From NCBI GenBank assembly GCA_002402635.1, contig DHGE01000180.1:1-30214 (forward strand): a DNA stretch of 30,214 bases. The letters are read 5' to 3'. Each line of letters opens with the position of its first letter. The first letter of the stretch is position 1. The translations under genes were made by a program, and so were the position numbers. This document shows positions 8,012-16,619 of this stretch, piece by piece. The DNA is from Deferribacterales bacterium UBA4806 (GTDB lineage: Bacteria > Chrysiogenota > Deferribacteres > Deferribacterales > UBA228). Under the pieces are notes generated by a model. That model was given only the letters and a program-made list of their open reading frames with translations. It was not told the DNA's origin and made no database searches.

Positions 8012-8785
8012 ATGGCTAATGGTGTGTTAGTTGATATTACAAAATGTATCGGTTGTAGATCCTGTCAGATTGCCTGTAAAGCCTGGCATAGTTTAGATGC
8101 TAGTTATAACTTAATGAACGGTAATCTAACTATGCCTAAAGAACTTAATGATAATAATTATACTTTAATTGAGTTTAAAGAGAATAAAACCAGTAATAGG
8201 GCTTGGAAATTCATAAAGAAGCAATGCTTCCATTGTAAAGAGCCAGCTTGCGCTTCAGCGTGTCCTGTTGGTGCTTTAAGAAAAATGAAAAATTCTTCCG
8301 TTATCTATGACCAATGGTTATGCATAGGTTGTCGATATTGCATGATAGCTTGCCCCTTTAATATACCAAAATATGAATGGAATACAACAAATCCATGGAT
8401 AAGAAAATGTGATTTCTGTGATGATCGAATCGATGATGGTTTAGAACCAGCCTGCGTAAAAGCTTGTCCAATGAAGGTAATGTACTTTGGTGATTATAAA
8501 AACATTGTAAAGGAAGCAAAAAGAAGAATAAAAAATAACCCTGATAAGTATATTAATTACATTTACGGTGAAAAAGAGGCAGGTGGAACCTCTTGGATTT
8601 ACATATCAGATAAGCCTTTTGAAGAATTGGGATTTAAAATGAATATTCCTAAAAAATCCTATCCTTTAATTACTTGGAAAAACAGTCTATCAAAAATATT
8701 GTGGGAGGAAGCAGGCCTCTTGGCGATATTGGGAAGTTTACTTTATTTGCGTACAAGAAAAGATAAAAAGGGTGACAAAAATTGA
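8012..8785 (+). CDS. fdnH: Formate dehydrogenase iron-sulfur subunit
   Basis: 257 residues with four ferredoxin-like Cys clusters: CIGCRSCQIACKAWH at about residue 12, CFHCKEPACASACP at about 73, CIGCRYCMIACP at about 104 and CDFCDDRI...CVKACP at about 131. This is the FdnH/HybA/NrfC pattern for four [4Fe-4S] clusters, which carry electrons from the molybdenum subunit to the membrane. There is no signal peptide of its own, as expected if it is exported with the Tat-bearing partner. One hydrophobic segment at the C-terminus (about residues 232-247, followed by RTRKDKK) would anchor it in the membrane, as in FdnH. An AGGGAT ribosome site precedes the ATG. The next gene overlaps its stop codon. 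Confidence 0.9.
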   Translation: MANGVLVDITKCIGCRSCQIACKAWHSLDASYNLMNGNLTMPKELNDNNYTLIEFKENKTSNRAWKFIKKQCFHCKEPACASACPVGALRKMKNSSVIYDQWLCIGCRYCMIACPFNIPKYEWNTTNPWIRKCDFCDDRIDDGLEPACVKACPMKVMYFGDYKNIVKEAKRRIKNNPDKYINYIYGEKEAGGTSWIYISDKPFEELGFKMNIPKKSYPLITWKNSLSKILWEEAGLLAILGSLLYLRTRKDKKGDKN

Positions 8786-9927
8786 ACACTAAAGCTATAA
8801 GTGACCACAAATTTTTCACCTTTAAAACAAAAATACTTTTAGTTCTATCAATTGCAGCTATAATATTAATTATTTATAGGCTTATATATGGGTTGGGTAG
8901 AGTTACCAACTTAAGTGATACTACTCCCTGGGGGTTATGGATAAGTTTTGATGTTATTACAGGAGTCGCACTTGCAGCTGGTGGATTTACAATAACCTTT
9001 GCAGCATATATAGCAGGTTGGGAAAAATATAAAGCAATTGCAAAAGCAGCCACATTAACAGCATTTATAGGATATTTACTTGCAGTTACAGGTGTTTTCT
9101 TAGATCTGGGAAAACCTTTTTCAATATGGCACCCTCTATTTTTCTGGCAACCTCACTCAGTAATGTTTGAAATAGTAGTATGTATTACAATTTATACAAC
9201 CGTACTGTTCTTAGAATTTTTACCTTGGTTGCTTGAGAGACTAAACATATTAACAGGTTTAAAAAATTTATTAGAAAAAAAGAGTGTCATACTGGTTCTT
9301 GTCATATTAGGCATAATGCTTTCATATGGCCACCAATCGTCTTTGGGAGGTTTATTCCTTCTTGCTCCTGATAAATTACATCCACTCTGGTATACCCATT
9401 TTATTCACCATCTATTTTATCTCTCTGCAATTTGTGCAGGCCTTTCTATGGTTTCAATAGAAACAATATTTGGCTCCAACATGCTAAAAAAACCCTATGA
9501 ATTAAATATTTTGGAAGGATTAGCTAGAGGAACAAGTATTGCACTATTAGTTTATTTTTTAGTACGATTCATTGATTTGGCTATTAATAATAGACTTATA
9601 TATGTTTATGAAGGAAGCATTGAAAGCATACTATTCATCATAGAAATTTCATTAGGTGTTTTACTACCCATGGTAATATTAAGTGTTAAGAATATGAGAC
9701 TATCTATCCCTGCACTTATTCTTTCTCATTTCATGGTTATAGGTGGACTGCTATTAAACAGATTTAATGTTGTCTTTTTGACAGAAAAGGGACTTCAAAG
9801 CAACCGCTTTTATCTTCCTTCCTGGCAAGAAATCATTGTCACAATTGGCTTAATTTCTTTGGGCATTTTTCTTTATAAGATAATAGTCATTAACTTGCCA
9901 ATATTTAACTCTTCAGCAAAAGAATAA
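8782..9927 (+). CDS. NrfD/HybB-type membrane subunit of the formate dehydrogenase
   Basis: 381 residues, very hydrophobic, about nine or ten membrane helices. The N-terminal part (GLGRVTNLSDTTPWGLWISF followed by VITGVALAAGGF) is typical of the NrfD/PsrC/HybB family, quinone-reactive membrane subunits that lack heme. The start is a TTG whose last two bases are shared with the stop of the upstream gene (TTGA), with an AAGGG site before it; this points to coupled translation. It takes the place of the cytochrome b subunit FdnI of the E. coli enzyme and should pass electrons between the FeS subunit and quinone. The gene ends 18 bases from the convergent rbsB-type gene, with no visible terminator. 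Confidence 0.85.
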   Translation: MNTKAISDHKFFTFKTKILLVLSIAAIILIIYRLIYGLGRVTNLSDTTPWGLWISFDVITGVALAAGGFTITFAAYIAGWEKYKAIAKAATLTAFIGYLLAVTGVFLDLGKPFSIWHPLFFWQPHSVMFEIVVCITIYTTVLFLEFLPWLLERLNILTGLKNLLEKKSVILVLVILGIMLSYGHQSSLGGLFLLAPDKLHPLWYTHFIHHLFYLSAICAGLSMVSIETIFGSNMLKKPYELNILEGLARGTSIALLVYFLVRFIDLAINNRLIYVYEGSIESILFIIEISLGVLLPMVILSVKNMRLSIPALILSHFMVIGGLLLNRFNVVFLTEKGLQSNRFYLPSWQEIIVTIGLISLGIFLYKIIVINLPIFNSSAKE

Positions 9928-9945
9928 TATTTTATAGGGCCTCTC

Positions 9946-10833
9946 TCACCTAACTATAAGTAAATCTACTTTAACCTCTGGCTCCACTTTATCACCTCTT
10001 AGATATTTTATTGCCATGTCAACTGCAATTCTTCCCATTTTTGACGGTTGCTGTGCAATTGTAGCAGTGAGTCTTTCCTCTTTAACTGCTTTTAAAGCCT
10101 CTTCAGTACCATCAAAACCTATAACATAGATTGATTTCCCCGATTCTTCAACAGCTTTTACAGCCCCTAATGCCATTTCATCATTATGAGCAAAAATTGC
10201 ATCTACATCAGGGTGTGTTTGTAATATATTTTCAACAACAACTAAGGCCTTGTTTCTATCAAAATCAGCTGGTTGTTTAACAATTTTTGTTATACCAGGG
10301 TAATTTTTAAGTGCTTCATCAAATCCCTGCCCCCTTTCCCTTGCAGCCGATGTTCCAGGAATCCCTTCAATTTCGACTACTGTACCTTTGCCTTCTAATA
10401 ACTCATATATTAATTCGCCAGCTAACCTTCCACCTTGAACGTTATCAGAGGCAATATAAGTAACTACCTCACCCTGTGATGCATTTCTATCTACTGTTAT
10501 TACGGGAATCTTATTGTTATTTGCTAACTTTATAGCACTTGATACGGCATCAGAATCAGTTGGGTTAATAATTATTAAATCTACCCCTGAGACTACTAAT
10601 GATTCAACATTATTTAGTTCTTTGATGGCATCATTTTGAGAATCCAGAACAGTAAGTTTTACATTATTTAATTTAGCTGCATCAACGGCTCCCTCTTTCA
10701 GTCTTACAAAGAAGGGATTGTTCAATGTGGAAATTACAAAACCAATTTCATAATTATATTTTGTTTTTTCACCTGAGCAGCTCACTATAAATCCCAAAAA
10801 TAAATAGATAAAAGCCTTTACAATATTTTTCAT
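9946..10833 (-). CDS. rbsB: Ribose-type ABC transporter substrate-binding lipoprotein
   Basis: 295 residues of the periplasmic-binding-protein type I sugar family. Visible family features are IGFVISTLNNPFFVRLKEGA near the N-terminus, SGVDLIIINPTDSDAV, TVDRNA, YIASDNVQGGRLAG and IFAHNDEMALGA, as in RbsB. The leader ends in IVSC with Cys19, a lipobox, so the protein is predicted to be a lipoprotein and not a free periplasmic protein as in E. coli. It is the last gene of the rbsA-rbsC-rbsB operon, preceded by a GGGAGG site. Binding specificity (ribose, or a related sugar such as autoinducer-2 or galactose) cannot be fixed from the sequence alone, but ribokinase nearby supports ribose. Confidence 0.85.
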   Translation of the reverse strand: MKNIVKAFIYLFLGFIVSCSGEKTKYNYEIGFVISTLNNPFFVRLKEGAVDAAKLNNVKLTVLDSQNDAIKELNNVESLVVSGVDLIIINPTDSDAVSSAIKLANNNKIPVITVDRNASQGEVVTYIASDNVQGGRLAGELIYELLEGKGTVVEIEGIPGTSAARERGQGFDEALKNYPGITKIVKQPADFDRNKALVVVENILQTHPDVDAIFAHNDEMALGAVKAVEESGKSIYVIGFDGTEEALKAVKEERLTATIAQQPSKMGRIAVDMAIKYLRGDKVEPEVKVDLLIVR

Positions 10834-10851
10834 AACAAACCTCCCATTTTT

Positions 10852-11808
10852 TTATTTACTTCTATCTAAAATTACTGCCATAATAATGACAGCGCCCTTC
10901 ACAACCATCTGGTAATATGATGACACATCCATTATATTAAGCGCATTATTCAAAACACTAATAATAAGCGCCCCCACTAGTGTTCCAATGATTGAACCAC
11001 GGCCACCTGAGAGACTAGTTCCACCAATTACAACTGCAGCAATAGCATCCAATTCATAGCCTGCTCCAGTTGTTGGCTGCGCAGACGAAAGCCTTGTAGT
11101 AACTATTAAACCTGCCACTGCAGATAACAATCCACAAACGGTATAGGCAAAGATTTTGACTTTTTCTGTGTTTATACCTGCAATGTGCGCTGCCTTTTCA
11201 TTACAACCAACTGCATAAATATATCTACCTACTCTCATATGCTTTAGTAAAAAATAGCCAATTGCAAAAATTATTATCATTATATAAACAGGTATAGGAA
11301 TTCTTAAAAAATAACCAGATCCCACTAAATCTAGAATTTTAGCATGTTCAACAGATCCAAAACTAATTGGTCTGCCTTCACTAAAAACAAGTGTAGCACC
11401 ACGAAGTAAAATCATAGTACCTAACGTTGCAATAAATGGTTGAACACGACCTTTACATATAATAATTCCATTTAACAATCCTAAAAGAATTCCTATTATC
11501 ACAAGAGCAGCTATTCCAAAGAAAATATTGCCCTCGTTAATAACTATTTTTGCCAAAATTGCACCAGAGAAAGCTAAAATCGAGCCCACAGAAAGATCTA
11601 TCCCACCGGTGATTATGACAAAGGTCATGCCTGCTGCAATAATAGCGTTAACAGAGGTTTGTCTTAAAACATTGAATATATTTCCTAGTGTAAGAAATTG
11701 TGTATTAAATATTGCAACAGATAATGAGAAAACTATTAAAAAAGTAAGTGTCGGATATTTTATTAAAACCTTAACATATTTGTTTGATAACAGTTTATAT
11801 TTTGACAT
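10852..11808 (-). CDS. rbsC: Ribose-type ABC transporter permease
   Basis: 318 residues, hydrophobic, of the RbsC/XylH permease family (about eight to ten membrane helices). Recognisable segments are AAGMTFVIITGGIDLSVGSI in the N-terminal half and IAAVVIGGTSLSGGRGSIIG near the C-terminus, the latter holding the loop that contacts the ATPase. Its start overlaps the end of rbsA by 14 bases and I see no strong ribosome site, so translation is probably coupled. It forms the membrane channel for the sugar delivered by the binding protein downstream. Confidence 0.9.
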   Translation of the reverse strand: MSKYKLLSNKYVKVLIKYPTLTFLIVFSLSVAIFNTQFLTLGNIFNVLRQTSVNAIIAAGMTFVIITGGIDLSVGSILAFSGAILAKIVINEGNIFFGIAALVIIGILLGLLNGIIICKGRVQPFIATLGTMILLRGATLVFSEGRPISFGSVEHAKILDLVGSGYFLRIPIPVYIMIIIFAIGYFLLKHMRVGRYIYAVGCNEKAAHIAGINTEKVKIFAYTVCGLLSAVAGLIVTTRLSSAQPTTGAGYELDAIAAVVIGGTSLSGGRGSIIGTLVGALIISVLNNALNIMDVSSYYQMVVKGAVIIMAVILDRSK

Positions 11809-13288
11809 TGAAAGCCAAACTCATTAAATTGTTTTTATTCATTTTTTCTCTATCAAGCATACCTGTCATGGTCCCTTTATACATAACCATTACTCTATCA
11901 CAAATACTTAATATTTCATCAATATCAGAAGAAATAAAAATTATAGTGATGCCTTTCCTTTTTAAATCATTTATTATATTATACATTTCTCTTCTAGCAC
12001 CCACATCCACTCCTCTTGTTGGCTCATCTAATATTAATATAAGAGGGTCACAATCTAATCCCTTTGCAATACTAACTTTTTGTTGGTTTCCTCCACTTAG
12101 GTACACCACTTTATCATCTATTGAGTTAACCTTTATGTTTAATTTACTAATATAGCTTTTTACTGTTCTATCTTCCTTTTTTCTATCAATAACACCACAA
12201 AATTTACAATATTTCCTTAATGAAGAAAGTGTTATATTTTCTTTAACTGCCAATTCAACTATTAAGCCCTCGTTCTTACGGTCTTCACTAATATAAATAA
12301 TTCCCAATTCCTTGGCCTGAAGACAATCTTTTAATTTTACACACCTTTTTCTTAGAAAAATTTCACCACTATTACATTTATAATATCCATATATTGTTTT
12401 TGCGAGTGCTGTTCGACCAGAGCCTACAAGTCCAAATATACCTAATATTTCTTTTTCAAATAGTGAAAAAGTAATGTCTCTAATATAGATATTCTCAATC
12501 TTATTAATTTTTAATACTTCATCACCCCTCTCAATATTCTCCCAGTAATTCTCTTTCAATTTTGATATCCCCACCATTCTATTAATTAATATCCCCTTTG
12601 TGACCTTAGAAGTTTTTTCTTCATATACAGTTTTTCCATCCCTTAACACAGTAACTCTATCACATATTTCAAAAACTTCATCAAGCCTGTGGGTAATATA
12701 AACAACACTTTTACCACTACCTTTTAAATCTCTAATAACATTAAATAAAATATCTTTTTCAACATTAGTTAGAGCATCTGTTGGCTCATCCATAATAATG
12801 ATATTAGCATTAAAAACAATTGCTCTTGCTAACTCCACCATTTTTTGGTTGCCAACACTCAAATTCCTTACAAATTCTTGCTCTGAAAAAGACAGCTTTA
12901 AGCTATTTAATAGTTCAGCTGCTCTTTTGTTTACACTATTCCAATCAATTGTTCTAAGTACTTTTAATGGCTCAATTCCTAAAAATATTGCTTCTGCTAC
13001 AGTAAACTCTGATATTAAATTTAACTCCTGCATAATTATATAGATTCCTTTCTTATAGGCTTGAAATGGAGATTTTAAATCAATAGTTTCATTATCGTAT
13101 ATTATTTCGCCATCATCTTTAGAATAAATCCCAGACAAAATCTTCATTAATGTAGATTTTCCTGCTCCATTTTCACCCAACAGAGCCATGACTTCTGATT
13201 TATAAACATTAAAATCAACATTATCTAAAACTTTTACTGAAGAAAAATTTTTATTAATCCCTTTCATTTTTAATAAAATATTATCCAT
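11795..13288 (-). CDS. rbsA: Ribose-type ABC transporter ATP-binding protein, two ATPase domains
   Basis: 497 residues with two ABC domains in one chain, as in RbsA/MglA. The first has Walker A GENGAGKST (about residue 38), signature LSVGNQKMVELA and Walker B IIIMDEPTDAL. The second has a degenerate Walker A (GLVGSGRTALAKT), signature LSGGNQQKVSIAK and LILDEPTRGVDVGA. This asymmetry is normal for the family, where one site is catalytically weak. It powers import with RbsC and RbsB encoded downstream. It heads the operon and starts divergently from the Tat-exported lyase-like gene, with 107 bases between them. A TATTAT box lies about 25 bases before its start, but I find no good -35. Confidence 0.9.
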   Translation of the reverse strand: MDNILLKMKGINKNFSSVKVLDNVDFNVYKSEVMALLGENGAGKSTLMKILSGIYSKDDGEIIYDNETIDLKSPFQAYKKGIYIIMQELNLISEFTVAEAIFLGIEPLKVLRTIDWNSVNKRAAELLNSLKLSFSEQEFVRNLSVGNQKMVELARAIVFNANIIIMDEPTDALTNVEKDILFNVIRDLKGSGKSVVYITHRLDEVFEICDRVTVLRDGKTVYEEKTSKVTKGILINRMVGISKLKENYWENIERGDEVLKINKIENIYIRDITFSLFEKEILGIFGLVGSGRTALAKTIYGYYKCNSGEIFLRKRCVKLKDCLQAKELGIIYISEDRKNEGLIVELAVKENITLSSLRKYCKFCGVIDRKKEDRTVKSYISKLNIKVNSIDDKVVYLSGGNQQKVSIAKGLDCDPLILILDEPTRGVDVGARREMYNIINDLKRKGITIIFISSDIDEILSICDRVMVMYKGTMTGMLDREKMNKNNLMSLAFNVKI

Positions 13289-13395
13289 ACAAAATCAACC
13301 AATTAAAAACTAATAATACACTTAAAAGGAGATTAAAAAAAGAACAAAATTAGATTTTTTTGTGCTAATATATAAGCAAAATATACTAGGAGGTT

Positions 13396-14436
13396 ATGAT
13401 GGAAGAAATGAAAGATACAAAATTACCTTTTAACAGGAGAGATTTTTTGAAGGCTACAATCGCTGGAGCAAGCGCTGCAACATTTATTAATGTAATGCCA
13501 GGGAAAGTCTTTGGATTCCAGAAGAATTTAACCACAAAAAAATCAACACAATTAAAAGATAGGTTAAAAAAGAACGGTATACTTATAATGCCAGGAGCCT
13601 ATGATGCCCTTTCTGCAAAACTAATTGAGGCAGCTGGCTTTGAATCATTTTTCCATACTGGCTATGGAACAAGCGCCTCTTTACTTGCAAAACCTGATAT
13701 AGGCCTTGTTTCATTTGGAGAAATGTGTTCACGTGTTAAAGAAATTGCAGATGCTGTAAATATTCCTTTAATAGCTGATGGTGATACGGGCTATGGAAAT
13801 GCAATAAATGTCTTCAGGACCGTTCAGGAATACATTAAAGCAGGGGCTGCTGGAATGTTCATTGAAGATCAGGTCTGGCCCAAAAGATGTGGCCACATGA
13901 ATGGGAAAGAGGTAATAGAACGTGGAGAGATGGTTGGTAAAATTAGGGCTGCAATTGATGCAAAAAATGCGCTGGATCCGGACTTTATAATAGGGGCAAG
14001 AACTGATGCAATATATGTTGAAGGTATAGATAAAGCAATAGATAGAGCAAAGGCATATGAAGATGCTGGGGCCGATTTTATATTTCTTGATGCTTATGAA
14101 AACAAAAAACAGATGGAAAAAGCTATTAAAGAAATAAAAGCACCACTTTTATTAAATATAATAGAAGGCGGAAAAACATCACCTATTTCAGCTAAAGAGG
14201 CTGAATCAATGGGTTTCAAAATGATAATATTTCCACTTGCTACGCTCTACGCAGCAACAAAGGCAATGCAAATTGTATTAAAAATATTGAAGGACACTGG
14301 TTCAGCAGATAATTATAAAGATCATATAGTAGAATTCAAAGAATTTGTGAAACTCATTGGATTGCCAGAAATAATGGAAATGGAGAAAAAATATATTCCA
14401 GAAGAAAAATTAATAAAAAAATATAAACAAACTTAA
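13396..14436 (+). CDS. Tat-exported isocitrate lyase/PEP mutase superfamily protein
   Basis: 346 residues. The first 40 form a Tat signal (NRRDFLKAT with Arg14-Arg15, then a hydrophobic stretch ending near VFG). The rest is a complete (beta/alpha)8 domain of the isocitrate lyase/PEP mutase family: PGAYDALSAKLIEAAGF, the metal-binding Asp128 and Asp130 in IADGDTGYGN, the catalytic loop KRCGH (Cys165), IGARTDA and a late EGGKTSP. The KRCGH loop is typical of C-C lyases such as methylisocitrate lyase, not of PEP mutase. Relatives are cytoplasmic, so a Tat signal is unusual. Two adjacent ATGs (13396, 13399) follow an AGGAGG at 13388-13393; the second has better spacing. The substrate is unknown. 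It faces the rbs operon divergently and ends 15 bases from the convergent ribokinase. Confidence 0.8.
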   Translation: MMEEMKDTKLPFNRRDFLKATIAGASAATFINVMPGKVFGFQKNLTTKKSTQLKDRLKKNGILIMPGAYDALSAKLIEAAGFESFFHTGYGTSASLLAKPDIGLVSFGEMCSRVKEIADAVNIPLIADGDTGYGNAINVFRTVQEYIKAGAAGMFIEDQVWPKRCGHMNGKEVIERGEMVGKIRAAIDAKNALDPDFIIGARTDAIYVEGIDKAIDRAKAYEDAGADFIFLDAYENKKQMEKAIKEIKAPLLLNIIEGGKTSPISAKEAESMGFKMIIFPLATLYAATKAMQIVLKILKDTGSADNYKDHIVEFKEFVKLIGLPEIMEMEKKYIPEEKLIKKYKQT

Positions 14437-14451
14437 CAGAACAGTAATATA

Positions 14452-15378
14452 CTAAAGGCCTATTAATATATTATTGATTTCAGAGAGTGTTGGAAAACTT
14501 GTCTGTGTGCCTAGCTTGGTTACTGACAAGCCTGCTGCAATATTAGCAAATTTTGTTGATTCAAGTATATCCTTACTCTTTGCATAAAAGTAGGCAAATG
14601 CACCGATAAATGCATCTCCTGCTCCTGTTGTATCGATGGCATTAACTTTTATGGGAGGAATTACATTAAAATTTCCCTCACTATAGGTCAATACTCCTTT
14701 GCTGCCCAGAGTTATAATAACATTCTTTGCACCTCTCTTGTTTAAAGCTACAGCGGCTTTTCTTGCATCTTCAACTGAATCAATATCAATATTCGTCAAC
14801 ATTGAAGCCTCTACTTCATTAGGGGCAATAATACTTGCATATTTATAAATTTCCTCAGGCAGCTCCATAGCAGGAGCTGGATTTAAAATTGTTGTTACAC
14901 CAGCTAATGATGCAATTTTTAAAGCTTCAATAGTTGTCTCTAAGGGAATTTCTAATTGGCAGATTAACACATCTGCTTTTATTATTAATTCTTTAGCTTT
15001 ATGTACTTCATCAATAGATAACTTCCAGTTTGCTCCTGGAACAATTACTATAAAATTATTGCCACTATCATCAACAAAAATGGGTGCAACACCTGAGCTA
15101 TCGTCACAAAAATATACAAAATCGGTATTAATATTATAACTTTTGTAATTCTTTAAAGTTTCTTTACCAAAAATATCATTGCCTAATTTTGTCACCATAA
15201 CAACATTTGCCTTCAATTTTGCAGCCATAACAGCTTGATTAGCACCCTTACCTCCAAAGCCTATGTGAAAGTGTTTTCCGATAATTGTTTCGCCAAGTTT
15301 TGGCAATCTTCCTACTTTTGTCAATAAATCAGTATTTGAAGAACCTACAACTATAATGTTTGGTTTCTCTTTATTCAT
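14452..15378 (-). CDS. rbsK: Ribokinase
   Basis: 308 residues of the PfkB sugar-kinase family. The first signature is the GFGGKGANQAVMAAKL segment (about residues 42-57) with the preceding VVGSSNTDL; the second is DTTGAGDAF with the catalytic Asp, near residue 255. The NPAPA segment and length are typical of RbsK. It phosphorylates ribose to ribose 5-phosphate with ATP. It is the last gene of a minus-strand operon with a ZIP transporter and CsaA, separated from the rbsACB block by one plus-strand gene. No rbsD mutarotase is present in the window. Confidence 0.9.
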   Translation of the reverse strand: MNKEKPNIIVVGSSNTDLLTKVGRLPKLGETIIGKHFHIGFGGKGANQAVMAAKLKANVVMVTKLGNDIFGKETLKNYKSYNINTDFVYFCDDSSGVAPIFVDDSGNNFIVIVPGANWKLSIDEVHKAKELIIKADVLICQLEIPLETTIEALKIASLAGVTTILNPAPAMELPEEIYKYASIIAPNEVEASMLTNIDIDSVEDARKAAVALNKRGAKNVIITLGSKGVLTYSEGNFNVIPPIKVNAIDTTGAGDAFIGAFAYFYAKSKDILESTKFANIAAGLSVTKLGTQTSFPTLSEINNILIGL

Positions 15379-15387
15379 TATCGCCTC

Positions 15388-15732
15388 TCAATATACCTTT
15401 AAACCATTTTTTACCAATCCATCAGGTGTCAATAAAATAACATCTTTTCCATTCTCACTAACTCCTAAAACAAGACACTCTGAATAAAATCCAGCAATTT
15501 TTTTAGGTTTAAAATTAACAACAGCAACTACTTGCTTGTGTAGTAAATCATCTTTTTTATATAAACTAGTAATTTGTGCACTTGATTGTTTAATCCCAAT
15601 ATCGCCAAAATCTATTCTCAATTTATATGCTGCCTTTTTTGCTTCAGGAAAATCATTGACTTCTACAATTTTCCCAATTCTAATATCTATTTTCTCAAAA
15701 ACGCCATACTCAATAAAATCTTCGTCATCCAT
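15388..15732 (-). CDS. csaA: CsaA-type tRNA-binding protein
   Basis: 114 residues, a stand-alone OB-fold tRNA-binding domain: FEKIDIRIGKIVEV at the N-terminus, KLRIDFG in the middle, then QSSAQITSLY and VVNFKPKKIAGFYSECLVLG. These are the standard features of CsaA and of the C-terminal domain of methionyl-tRNA synthetase. CsaA has been described in Bacillus as a secretion-linked chaperone; its true role is uncertain. The gene starts 3 bases after the ZIP stop codon and ends 9 bases before ribokinase, so the three are one transcript. Confidence 0.88.
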   Translation of the reverse strand: MDDEDFIEYGVFEKIDIRIGKIVEVNDFPEAKKAAYKLRIDFGDIGIKQSSAQITSLYKKDDLLHKQVVAVVNFKPKKIAGFYSECLVLGVSENGKDVILLTPDGLVKNGLKVY

Positions 15733-15735
15733 ATT

Positions 15736-16551
15736 CTACCCTAATGCAACGTCTAATGTCATCATAATTGCAAAACCAAGCATAGCAAATATTGTAGAAA
15801 TATCTGTTTTTTTATCTAATTGAGATTCAGGAATTAACTCCTCAACAACTACATATATCATTGCGCCTGCCGCAAAGGCAAGAGCATAAGGAAGCATTGG
15901 TTGAATATAATAGACAGCAGCAGCTCCAATTACACCTGCAATAGGTTCAACAATACCACTTGCCTGACCATACATAAAACATTTCGTAACAGATAACCCT
16001 TCACGACGCAAGGGAACGGAAACAGCTGCTCCTTCAGGCATATTTTGGATGCCAATGCCAATTGCTAAAACTATTGCACCAGAAAGAGAGGCCGAAGCTA
16101 TATTATGCGCTGCAGCTCCAAAGGCAACGCCAACTGCTAATCCTTCTGGAATATTATGAATTGTTATAGCTAAGACCAAGAGAATACTTCTGCGTAAATT
16201 AGTATGTATTCCCTCAGATTCTTCCCTTTTAAATTCAATGTGCAAATGTGGCATTATTTTGTCAGTAATCCATAAAAACAAACCACCCAGTAAAAAACCA
16301 GCTAGTGCAGGAAACCAACTAGGGACATTTAAGTCCTCTGACATCTCAATGGCTGGAGAAAGTAGTGACCAGTAGCTTGCAGCAATCATAACACCTGCTG
16401 CAAATCCTAACATTCCATCTAAAACTTCCCTTTTTATGGATTTAAAGAAAAAAACAAATGCTGCACCAAAAGCTGTTAAAAACCATGTAAAAAGAGTCGC
16501 AACTAAAGCTTGATTAACTGGGGATAAGTCAGCTAACCATATAGTATCCAT
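15736..16551 (-). CDS. ZIP-family metal transporter (GufA/ZIP11-like)
   Basis: 271 residues with about eight membrane helices. The metal-binding helix has HNIPEGLAVGVAFG and the paired helix has NMPEGAAVSVPLRREG, the double H/N-x-PEG motif of the ZIP family; a late helix has VVEELIPE. A cytoplasmic loop between helices 3 and 4 contains HLHIEFKREESEGIH, suited to bind metal. It should move Zn2+ or another divalent metal into the cytoplasm. It heads an operon with csaA and rbsK. No ribosome site is seen; a promoter lies immediately before the ATG. Confidence 0.88.
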   Translation of the reverse strand: MDTIWLADLSPVNQALVATLFTWFLTAFGAAFVFFFKSIKREVLDGMLGFAAGVMIAASYWSLLSPAIEMSEDLNVPSWFPALAGFLLGGLFLWITDKIMPHLHIEFKREESEGIHTNLRRSILLVLAITIHNIPEGLAVGVAFGAAAHNIASASLSGAIVLAIGIGIQNMPEGAAVSVPLRREGLSVTKCFMYGQASGIVEPIAGVIGAAAVYYIQPMLPYALAFAAGAMIYVVVEELIPESQLDKKTDISTIFAMLGFAIMMTLDVALG

Positions 16552-16558
16552 AATTTTA

Positions 16559-16587
16559 GCTATATCAAATTTAAGAGTTTTTTACAA
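16559..16587 (-). promoter_or_regulatory. Promoter of the ZIP-csaA-rbsK operon, leaderless geometry
   Basis: Minus-strand TTGTAA (16587-16582), 17 bases, TATAGC (16564-16559), then 7 bases to the ATG at 16551. The expected transcript start is about one base before the ATG. Each box matches consensus at 4 of 6 positions. The same TTGTAA-17-TATAG layout precedes the terC-like gene. Confidence 0.45.
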
Positions 16588-16619
16588 TAAAAAACAAAAT
16601 CTCATAATTTATCATCATA

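Noticed and set aside
13362..13387. A TTGTGC / TATACT pair ending just before the AGGAGG of the exported lyase gene
   Set aside because: The predicted transcript start would lie after the ribosome site, which makes no sense for a gene with such a strong site; another promoter is likely upstream.
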